Of a stretch of 13,098 bases of DNA, positions 7,143 to 13,098 are shown in pieces. The translations under genes and the position numbers were made by a program. The DNA is from Phototrophicales bacterium (GTDB lineage: Bacteria; Chloroflexota; Anaerolineae; Aggregatilineales; Phototrophicaceae), in NCBI GenBank assembly GCA_002794515.1, contig PGTJ01000044.1, forward strand, positions 1-13,098, given 5' to 3'. The notes beneath the pieces were generated by a model that was not told the DNA's origin, did no database searches, and saw only the letters and a list, made by a program, of their open reading frames with translations. Numbering within the stretch: position 1 is the first letter of the stretch; every line of letters starts with the position of its first letter.

Positions 7143-8223
7143 GCTCTAGCAATGCCTGAATGACGGCTCTATCGGCTTTGCCAAAGGCATATTGCCCAAA
7201 TTCATCGGGTGTGACCCACGCCACATTTTGCACACCGAGCAATTGCGGTGTGCCAGAGATAATTTTACAAATATAAGCATGAAGGGTGATTTTGAAATGG
7301 GTGAAGGCGTGCTTGACTTTGATGAACAAGTCACCCACTTCTACCATGATACCCAACTCTTCGTGCAATTCGCGGATGAGGGCTTGGGGCATGGTCTCGC
7401 CAGCCTCACGCTTACCACCCGGAAATTCCCATAATCCGCCCAATAACCCCGCGTTGGGGCGTTGGGCGATGAGGATACGTCCATCATCCCCGATGATGAT
7501 GCCCGCGGCGACATCATAATGAGGGATGGGCGATTTTTTCGGTTTAACGGGACGTTCATGTTGGGTACGGTTAGCATATGCCCGACAATGACGCTGTATC
7601 GGACAACTATCGCACTTGGGATGTTTGGGCATACAAACCGTTTGCCCCATCATCATCAACGCCTGATTATAATCGCCAGGGCGCTGGGTGGGCATCCATG
7701 CGCTCGCCAAATCCCATAGCGCCTCTTTGGTAGATGGCAAGGTGACATCATCGCCCAAATCGGTCAGGCGAGCGAAAAGGCGGATGACGTTACCATCCAA
7801 GACGGGCGCGGGCAAATCAAAGGCGATGCTGGCGATTGCCCCTGCGGTATAGCGCCCGATACCGGGCAATGCCAATAATCCCTCAATAGTTGGGGGAAAT
7901 TGCCCATTTTGGTCAGAAATGCGTTTTGCCGTTTGGTGTAAATAGCGACAACGGCTATAATAACCTAAGCCTTCCCACAATTTTAAGACCTCATCCAGAG
8001 GTGCATTGGCGAGGTCATGGATAGTTGGGTAGGTATTGATAAAACGATTATAGTAGGGAATGACGGTCTCTATCTGTGTTTGTTGGAGCATCATTTCAGA
8101 CAACCACACATGATAGGGATTAGGCACGAGATGGGCGCGATCTTGTGGCAAGATACGCCATGGGAGCGGTTGGACAGATTGGTCATACCATGCCAGTAAA
8201 TCATCGTAAAAAGGTGCAGTCAT
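7123..8223 (-). CDS. mutY: Adenine DNA glycosylase MutY with intact C-terminal Nudix domain
   Basis: Removes adenine mispaired with 8-oxoguanine (base excision repair). Of 366 residues, the N-terminal glycosylase domain has catalytic Glu43 in SEMMLQQTQ, the helix-hairpin-helix loop LPGIGRYTAGAI (119-130), and Asp143 in VLDGNVIRLFARL. The 4Fe-4S cluster cysteines are 197, 204, 207 and 213, with the classical C-x6-C-x2-C-x5-C spacing. From about 235 a MutT-like domain follows (AAGIIIGDDGRILIAQRP). It carries a full Nudix box, G-x5-E-x7-RELHEELGI (about 270-292), and the HAFTHFKITL strand that in MutY reads 8-oxoguanine. An intact Nudix box is unusual, since the MutY C-terminal domain normally keeps only the fold. 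The ATG at 8223 has a weak AAGAGAA upstream. It is divergent from the LSDAT operon (54 bp gap) and convergent with the PepSY-like gene (4 bp gap). Confidence 0.96.
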   Translation of the reverse strand: MTAPFYDDLLAWYDQSVQPLPWRILPQDRAHLVPNPYHVWLSEMMLQQTQIETVIPYYNRFINTYPTIHDLANAPLDEVLKLWEGLGYYSRCRYLHQTAKRISDQNGQFPPTIEGLLALPGIGRYTAGAIASIAFDLPAPVLDGNVIRLFARLTDLGDDVTLPSTKEALWDLASAWMPTQRPGDYNQALMMMGQTVCMPKHPKCDSCPIQRHCRAYANRTQHERPVKPKKSPIPHYDVAAGIIIGDDGRILIAQRPNAGLLGGLWEFPGGKREAGETMPQALIRELHEELGIMVEVGDLFIKVKHAFTHFKITLHAYICKIISGTPQLLGVQNVAWVTPDEFGQYAFGKADRAVIQALLEQKNRLF

Positions 8224-8277
8224 AATAGTTCTCTTGTTCGGTCTGGTGGGCGAAGTGATAGGATAAAGAAACAGGAT

Positions 8278-9063
8278 ATGAGTAGTCTACCGCATCTCAA
8301 TACACTTTTCACCATAAAATTCCCCAATGGCAATACGGCACGGGCGATTCGCGCAAAGCCTCATGAACACCCCGCCTTTTTATTGCGGACGCTCGGATTC
8401 AACCCCCCACAACCAATTCTATTCATCAGTGGTGGCGCATCGGGCATGAGCGATTACGACAAACAACAAACAGAACGGATGATGGAAGCGGTGGCGCTAT
8501 TTGCTGAACAAAACAGCATCACCGTCATTGATGGTGGCACAGAATCGGGCATTATGAAGATGTGTGGCGATATTCGCATCCGCAACAAGTACCAATTTCC
8601 GTTATTGGGTGTATCGCCTTTGGGATTGGTCTCATTTCCAGATTACCCCAATCCCAAAGCGCAAGCCGAGTTAGAAGATGGTCACACCCATTTTGTGCTG
8701 GTCGAAGGGGATGAATGGGGCGCGGAGAGCGAGATGATCATCAACCTGACCATGACGATGAGTGGCGCAGGCACGACCACGCGCAAACCCGCCGTGGGCA
8801 TTTTGATTAACGGGGGCAAAATCGCCATGCAAGAGATTTATTTGGCGACTACCCGCGATAAACATAAATTGCCCATTATCGTCCTCGATGGTAGTGGACG
8901 CGCCGCCGATGAAATCTCCACCGCCTTTCGGACGGGGCGCGTCACCCAGACCATCCTCAAAGCCATTTTACGTGGCGGTGATATTCAATTGGTCGGTACA
9001 CGCGAGGGTCCCGATGCCATTCGGCAAAAATTAAGCCTCAAATTTTTAGGACGTTCATCATGA
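8278..9063 (+). CDS. LSDAT-type SLOG (TRPM-like) nucleotide-sensor protein
   Basis: Recognised as the prokaryotic LSDAT branch of the SLOG superfamily (the Rossmann-like domain also at the N-terminus of TRPM channels). SLOG domains bind NAD- or nucleotide-derived ligands. The 261 residues appear to be one domain with no membrane segment. Visible motifs are FISGGASG (49-56), the DGGTESGIM loop (85-93), FVLVEGDEWGAESEMI (139-154), GILINGGKIAMQE (174-186) and IVLDGSGRAADE (201-212). The glycine-rich loops and the acidic EGDEWG motif are family-typical. The start at 8278 is the first ATG in frame; AGGAT lies too close and TAGGAT about 14 bp upstream, so the ribosome binding site is not ideal. Its stop overlaps the start of the next gene as ATGA, so the two are almost certainly co-translated. 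Ligand and enzymatic activity, if any, are unknown. Confidence 0.82.
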   Translation: MSSLPHLNTLFTIKFPNGNTARAIRAKPHEHPAFLLRTLGFNPPQPILFISGGASGMSDYDKQQTERMMEAVALFAEQNSITVIDGGTESGIMKMCGDIRIRNKYQFPLLGVSPLGLVSFPDYPNPKAQAELEDGHTHFVLVEGDEWGAESEMIINLTMTMSGAGTTTRKPAVGILINGGKIAMQEIYLATTRDKHKLPIIVLDGSGRAADEISTAFRTGRVTQTILKAILRGGDIQLVGTREGPDAIRQKLSLKFLGRSS

Positions 9064-10382
9064 AAGGGTTAATCGATATGCGTTACCTGAAACTCAGCGT
9101 GATATTGGTGGTGCTGATATCGGTCGTGTTGCCCGTCTCGGCACAAGAACCCACCCCACCCGCACCCACTGCCGATGAGATAAAAGCCATGCTCCAAGAA
9201 GCCAGAAATGCGTTGGATGAGGCAGAACGGGCGAATGACCTCGCCTTCAACCTGCTCGGATTGTTCGAGGCGACCAGCGGCGCGGTGGGCATCATCTTGG
9301 GCATTATCGTCCCTGTCATCGCCGTTATTGCTGGGTTGTTTGGGTTTTCGCGGTTGAATTCGGCACAAAACGAACTCAAAGAAGCCAAAGAAAAATTCGA
9401 GACCGATGTGAAAACACGCCAAGCACAAATGGATGAATATTTTAAGGCATTCGACAAAAATACAGAAGAATTACGCAATACGGTGCAAAAACGTAGCGCC
9501 AACGCCAATCTCGCCCTGTCTATGTTGTTGCTCGCCGACCGTCAATATAAATCACAAGATTATCAGGGGGCAATCGATACCTATCAACGCGCCCTCAAAT
9601 TGGATGATAGCAACCCCATCACCCATTATCGTTTGGGATATGTCTTCACACAAAAAGGCGATTTAGATGATGCCCAACAGCATATCGAGAAGGCATTACA
9701 ACTCGACCCCGATTTTGAACAAGCTGTGGCGGCGATGGGATATGTGTATCGGCGCAAAGGCGATAAGCTCGATTCGCTGGCGAATAAACAAGAAAAGCAG
9801 GGGTTAATCAACGAGAGCCAACAAACACGCCAAGAACGCGATAATTTTTATAATCAATCTGAAGGATATTTTTTGCGCGTTTTGCCAACCTCGCCCACGC
9901 TCATTGATGAAGATGGCGAGTCGTGGTGGGGTGCATTGGGCGGGTTATATAAACGGCGTGGTCTGATCAAAGAAGCCATTGATAAATATGAACGCGCCAC
10001 CAAAGCCACCAAAAGTTCATCGTATCCGTTCAGCAACCTCGCCCTGCTCTATCTAATGACTGGCGACCGCGAGAAAATGCTCAAAACGTATGCCGAAGTC
10101 GAGCGCCTCGCACAAGGTGAAGCCTATGCCGAAGTGGATAACTTTTGGGCGCATTCCGATTTGGTCACATCCCGCGTAGCACAAGGCAAATTTGCCGAAG
10201 CATGGGCAATTTTAGATACCGCTCTGCATATCGCCCCTGCCGATGGTGATTATCCTTTGGAATTGATGATCAACACATTGCGCGATTTGAACCGCTTATT
10301 GCCCGAATATGATGCCGAAATTCAAAAGATTATCGCCCATGTACAAGCCTTTTGGGATAAGCGCAAAACACCCGCTTCATGA
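9060..10382 (+). CDS. Membrane-anchored coiled-coil / TPR protein, partner of the LSDAT protein
   Basis: 440 residues, function unknown. Residues 7-28 look like a signal peptide or first membrane helix (LKLSVILVVLISVVLPVSA). A Pro-rich then acidic helical stretch (29-70) follows, then a second membrane helix at about 75-96 (GAVGIILGIIVPVIAVIAGL). Next come a Lys/Glu-rich coiled coil (97-145) and TPR repeats. The clearest pair is at about 155-235 (YQGAIDTYQRALKLDDSN, DLDDAQQHIEKALQLDPDFE); weaker ones run to about 430. The negative charge before helix 2 and positive charge after it predict that the coiled coil and TPRs face the cytosol, where the LSDAT partner is. Two starts are plausible: 9060 (AGGA 9 bp upstream, overlapping the LSDAT stop) and 9078 (AAAGGG 9 bp upstream, giving a shorter signal peptide MRYLKLS). 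It ends 6 bp inside the convergent 133-residue gene. It could alternatively be a scaffold or a sensor for secreted ligands. Confidence 0.82.
   Translation: MKGLIDMRYLKLSVILVVLISVVLPVSAQEPTPPAPTADEIKAMLQEARNALDEAERANDLAFNLLGLFEATSGAVGIILGIIVPVIAVIAGLFGFSRLNSAQNELKEAKEKFETDVKTRQAQMDEYFKAFDKNTEELRNTVQKRSANANLALSMLLLADRQYKSQDYQGAIDTYQRALKLDDSNPITHYRLGYVFTQKGDLDDAQQHIEKALQLDPDFEQAVAAMGYVYRRKGDKLDSLANKQEKQGLINESQQTRQERDNFYNQSEGYFLRVLPTSPTLIDEDGESWWGALGGLYKRRGLIKEAIDKYERATKATKSSSYPFSNLALLYLMTGDREKMLKTYAEVERLAQGEAYAEVDNFWAHSDLVTSRVAQGKFAEAWAILDTALHIAPADGDYPLELMINTLRDLNRLLPEYDAEIQKIIAHVQAFWDKRKTPAS
9063..9080 (+). promoter_or_regulatory. Second ribosome binding site and start inside the TPR gene
   Basis: AAAGGG (9063-9068) stands 9 bp before an in-frame ATG (9078-9080), seven codons into the TPR gene. 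Starting here gives a more compact signal peptide. It competes with the ATGA-overlap start at 9060, which has its own AGGA, so the true N-terminus is undecided. Confidence 0.4.
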
Positions 10383-10778
10383 TTGGGTATCGCCCGTGTT
10401 TTCGCGCCGTTGGATGATGAACGCACGGGCTTCTTGGAGTGTATCGACCAAATTGACATCTGCCATTTCGCCATATAATTGCCGAAACAACTGCACCACC
10501 CGTTGGGTGAACGGGTGTGTGCCTGCCACCACAATCACATCGCGCCCATCGGGTTTGATGAGCAAGGCATTTTGTGTATGGGTGAGCGCCGCCCCGCGAT
10601 GTGGGGCTGTCTCGCCGGTATGCAAAATCAGGGCTATCGGCTTGCCATGCGTGGCATTTTTCCGCAACGCCACCGAGATGCCCGCCGCCATATAAAAATC
10701 TTCCCACGCCCATTCTGGCTCAAAATGCCAACAAATCACCGTCTGTTCGGGATTATCCCAATCCACACGAATTTTCAT
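10377..10778 (-). CDS. Hypothetical protein, 133 residues, alpha/beta
   Basis: I do not recognise a specific family. The sequence suggests a small soluble alternating strand/helix protein: strands at IRVDWDNPEQTVICWHFE, KPIALILHTG and RDVIVVAG, helices at WAWEDFYMAAGISVAL, HPFTQRVVQLFRQLYG and LQEARAFIIQRR. The layout loosely recalls SpoIIAA/STAS-like proteins (an opening strand pair with a W-x-W-E-[DE]-F-Y helix), but no diagnostic motif is seen. The start is well supported: GAGGAG lies 8 bp before the ATG. A consensus TATAAT (10819-10814) lies upstream on the same strand but without a convincing -35. The gene could therefore be read from its own promoter or through from the glycosyltransferase gene 52 bp upstream. 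Its stop overlaps the end of the convergent TPR gene by 6 bp. Confidence 0.7.
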   Translation of the reverse strand: MKIRVDWDNPEQTVICWHFEPEWAWEDFYMAAGISVALRKNATHGKPIALILHTGETAPHRGAALTHTQNALLIKPDGRDVIVVAGTHPFTQRVVQLFRQLYGEMADVNLVDTLQEARAFIIQRRENTGDTQS

Positions 10779-10830
10779 CTAAACTGCTCCTCAAATAAAC
10801 AATAATTTTCTCTATTATAACGCAACTTGC

Positions 10831-12396
10831 TCACGGACGGGCATACACATCGAGCGTCCCCGCCCGATAGACCAATTCCCACGTATCGACCACCGTCTGA
10901 TATAACACAACCGCCTGGGGGATATGCACATTGCCCCAATTGCGCCAGATGTTATCGATGACCACGTAATCGGCATGGTCGACAGTGGGGATGAAGGCAT
11001 ATCGTTCATGAGGCAAATCATGAGGCAAATGCACTGCATCATAACCGATATAAGCGATGTGCATTTGCCAATCGGCGACATGGGCAGATGTATACACTTC
11101 GAGCGCCCATCCAATGCTCGGAGAAGCCAATATCAACTTATCGGCGGTATCTTGCGCCTCAAAATAAGCGATAACCGCCTCACCATCGGCGCTATCCACC
11201 AAAAAGGGGTCTATGGCGGTTTGGATGCGCGTATGGATGCCATTGAGCATATGTTGGTTGATGAAAAACAACGGTGCACCGATGAGCAACATATACATCC
11301 CGCCCGCCAATAGCTCATGGACACGAATAGGCATCTTTTGGATATAACGCATATGCTCAAATAACATCATGGCGTTGCTGATGACATATGCCCCACCTGT
11401 CCACGTCAGGCTGGCGACACCGAGTATCAACAGTGGGAACAACGGACTCATGTAATAGAGGCTCAGATGAAATAATGCCACCGTGCGCCCGATGATGATT
11501 ATCGGCAACAACAGCAAGGCAATACACACCACGCGCAAGGCGGGTGGTCGGATGAGGAAGATGCCCACCATGCCCAACGGAAACCATAAATCAGTCGAGA
11601 GGAGCATGGTCAAATTTTCGGCAATGGTGTTCAATTGGCGTGTTATGGGGATGCCCCCCAGCCGATTGAGGGTGAAATTCAGGTCGAAGAATAATGCCGA
11701 TGGATGCAATAACCCCAAAATGCCGGCATAAATGCCAAACGGCAACGCCATGAGCGGGAGTAGCCATATCACCATTTTGGGCGACCGAAATAGACTGAAA
11801 ACCCCGACTACGATGATAACCGCGCCCATCATGATATCGCCCAATAAGCCGATGCCCGCCAATATCCCCGCTAAGGCAAGGCTATTCCACCGCCCTGTTT
11901 GGATATGCCGTGTGAGCAATAGGGCGATGAGCAACACCAATGGTGTGAGCAAGGCATAACTAAATCCAAAGCGCGTATAGAGGATAGCTTGTGGATACAC
12001 GGCATATAAAAATGCCACCCATAGGGCAAAACCTGCCTTTCTGGTGGGATAAAAGGCATAGGCAAGCATGAAGACCAATGCGGTTGCCAAAACACCCAGA
12101 CCCGCCGTGAATCCGCGCAACGTGGCGATGCCCTCGCCCAAAATGGCGCTGACGACCGCCAAACAGGCATGAAACAACGGCGGGCGGGCGAATACCAACA
12201 TGGAATCGGTCACGGCGAAATATTGCACACGCCCCTGCAACAGATGATGGGCGATGCTGATATGCGTGCCTTCATCGGTATACCACGCGGGATTATCCGC
12301 GACATGCATAAAGCGCATATACCCCGCCAAGAGCAAAATGGCACAAAATGCGAACATGACGGGGATATGGCGCACAATACGTTCAAATGCAATCAT
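10831..12396 (-). CDS. GT39/ArnT-like membrane glycosyltransferase
   Basis: Predicted polyprenyl-phosphate-sugar dependent glycosyltransferase of the PMT/ArnT (GT-C) type, 521 residues. After the first helix (about 12-30) the exported loop carries the acidic pair Asp41-Glu42 (WYTDEGTH), the expected catalytic-loop position, and then RPPLFH (71-76), another GT39 hallmark. About ten further hydrophobic helices run to about residue 395, followed by a soluble C-terminal domain of about 120 residues ending LYQTVVDTWELVYRAGTLDVYARP. The start at 12396 is 5 bp after the stop of the DUF1501 gene and has no clear ribosome binding site, so translation is probably coupled to that gene. Acceptor and sugar cannot be predicted. 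A 4-residue tandem duplication (LPHD-LPHE) sits in the C-terminal domain. Confidence 0.88.
   Translation of the reverse strand: MIAFERIVRHIPVMFAFCAILLLAGYMRFMHVADNPAWYTDEGTHISIAHHLLQGRVQYFAVTDSMLVFARPPLFHACLAVVSAILGEGIATLRGFTAGLGVLATALVFMLAYAFYPTRKAGFALWVAFLYAVYPQAILYTRFGFSYALLTPLVLLIALLLTRHIQTGRWNSLALAGILAGIGLLGDIMMGAVIIVVGVFSLFRSPKMVIWLLPLMALPFGIYAGILGLLHPSALFFDLNFTLNRLGGIPITRQLNTIAENLTMLLSTDLWFPLGMVGIFLIRPPALRVVCIALLLLPIIIIGRTVALFHLSLYYMSPLFPLLILGVASLTWTGGAYVISNAMMLFEHMRYIQKMPIRVHELLAGGMYMLLIGAPLFFINQHMLNGIHTRIQTAIDPFLVDSADGEAVIAYFEAQDTADKLILASPSIGWALEVYTSAHVADWQMHIAYIGYDAVHLPHDLPHERYAFIPTVDHADYVVIDNIWRNWGNVHIPQAVVLYQTVVDTWELVYRAGTLDVYARP
11007..11030. repeat. Perfect 12-bp tandem duplication inside the glycosyltransferase gene
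   Basis: The unit CATGAGGCAAAT occurs twice in direct succession (11007-11018 and 11019-11030). It preserves the frame and encodes LPHD-LPHE in the soluble C-terminal domain. It probably arose by slippage. Confidence 0.85.
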
Positions 12397-12401
12397 GTGA
12401 T

Positions 12402-13098
12402 TTATTCTACAAAAAGGTCATGTAGATTCACATGATGATTTGGGAATATCTGGTCAATTGCTGTATTTTTGACTCGTTTAATCAACAACTCTGCCAAAAT
12501 ATCACGGTAGTCGGTGGTGACGGCGAGATCGCCCTCATCCATGACATCATCGGTCAGACCACGCCAATCGGCATATACACCACCTGTTGCGCCACCACCC
12601 ATGACGAACATCACACTGGCGCGTCCGTGATCTGTGCCAGCAGAAGCATTTTCTGATGCCGTGCGCCCAAATTCGCTCATGGTGACAACGGTGACACGAT
12701 GAATATGATCTTGTATATCGGCATAAAAGGCGGCGAGACCCTGTGCAAAATCATCGAGCAGATATGCCATTTCGCCATCCACACTGCCTTGACCATCGTG
12801 CGTATCCCACCCGCCACTATCGACACATGCCACCTCTAAGCCAATATCGGCTTTGATGAGCTGGGCAATTTGGCGCAATCCATAACCGAATTCGCTCTCT
12901 GGATATTGTGCGCCATATTGGGGGGTATAATTTTGCTCGGCGATGTCTTGTAACTGATTGATGGTGTTAAAGACCTGTGCCGCTTGTGCCGATAAAATGT
13001 CGGTGGGTGTCTCGACACGATACAATCCCGATAATGTTTGTTGGACTTGTGCCAATTGGTCTTGGCGACCACCAAGATGAAAATCGGCGATAGAGCGC
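12402..13098 (-). CDS. DUF1501 family protein (partial, N-terminus outside window)
   Basis: DUF1501 proteins are usually exported by the Tat pathway and have an alkaline-phosphatase/sulfatase-like fold; their substrates are unknown. The reading frame is open to the right edge (RSIADFHLGGRQDQLAQVQ), so the gene starts beyond 13098; a TTG at 13055 is internal, not the start. About 232 C-terminal residues are visible. Typical motifs are YPESEFGYGLRQIAQLIKAD, VDSGGWDTHDGQG, VVTMSEFGRTASEN, GTDHGRASVMFVMGGG and AVTTDYRDILAELL, each matching the conserved blocks of the family. The C-terminus (HVNLHDLFVE) is intact. The Tat signal, if present, would be off-window. It is followed after 5 bp by the glycosyltransferase gene, suggesting one operon for an exported or cell-surface product. 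Confidence 0.9.
   Translation of the reverse strand, partial: RSIADFHLGGRQDQLAQVQQTLSGLYRVETPTDILSAQAAQVFNTINQLQDIAEQNYTPQYGAQYPESEFGYGLRQIAQLIKADIGLEVACVDSGGWDTHDGQGSVDGEMAYLLDDFAQGLAAFYADIQDHIHRVTVVTMSEFGRTASENASAGTDHGRASVMFVMGGGATGGVYADWRGLTDDVMDEGDLAVTTDYRDILAELLIKRVKNTAIDQIFPNHHVNLHDLFVE

Noticed and set aside
10814..10819. TATAAT upstream of the 133-residue gene as a firm promoter
   Set aside because: No -35-like element at normal spacing and no extended -10; kept only as a remark under the gene.
1..13098. HIP1-like octamer GCGATCGC, suggested by the very frequent GCGAT/ATCGC strings
   Set aside because: I found no full octamer; the frequent pieces follow from common GAT, GCG, GCC and ATC codons.
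1..13098. CRISPR array, prophage, transposon or toxin-antitoxin system
   Set aside because: No regularly spaced repeats, no transposase, integrase or phage structural proteins, and no small toxin-antitoxin gene pair seen on either strand.

Overview
The window reads as ordinary bacterial chromosome, roughly half G+C and densely coded. No intergenic stretch exceeds about 160 bp, and I see no tRNA, rRNA, CRISPR array, insertion sequence or prophage gene. The gene mix (a secreted DUF1501 protein, an ArnT/PMT-like glycosyltransferase, a LysM-M23 peptidase with one membrane anchor, a prokaryotic LSDAT SLOG protein) suggests a Chloroflexota-type bacterium. That placement is inference from protein style only; no taxonomic marker is present.

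Left part, all on the minus strand (so read from high to low coordinates). A LysM/M23 cell-wall peptidase (4830-6149) is followed by guaA, GMP synthase (3149-4726). Then comes a three-gene cluster: an ABC-F ATPase (1096-3003), a broken DNA methyltransferase (599-1082), and an o-succinylbenzoate synthase / N-acylamino acid racemase of the enolase superfamily (1-585, running off the left edge). The cluster junctions are only 13 bp, and each places the downstream ribosome binding site on or next to the upstream stop codon.

Middle part. A secreted protein with three PepSY-like units (6312-7118, plus) diverges from the peptidase gene. Its likely -10 box lies at the centre of a 29-bp near-perfect palindrome. 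It converges on mutY (7123-8223, minus), whose C-terminal domain keeps a complete Nudix box. Divergent from mutY is a two-gene operon (8278-10382, plus): an LSDAT-type SLOG protein, then, with a 4-bp ATGA overlap, a membrane protein with a signal peptide, one further membrane helix, a coiled coil and a TPR array. This pair is the best candidate in the window for a little-described signalling or defence module.

Right part, minus strand. A DUF1501 protein (12402-13098, N-terminus outside the window) is followed after 5 bp by a GT39-like membrane glycosyltransferase (10831-12396), and after 52 bp by an unrecognised 133-residue protein (10377-10778). The last gene overlaps the end of the TPR gene by 6 bp, tail to tail.

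One feature spans the whole window: in a line-by-line reading I found no GGCC tetranucleotide in 13,098 bp, although GGC and GCC are both very common. About 50 would be expected by chance. This suggests strong genome-level avoidance of the HaeIII-type site.
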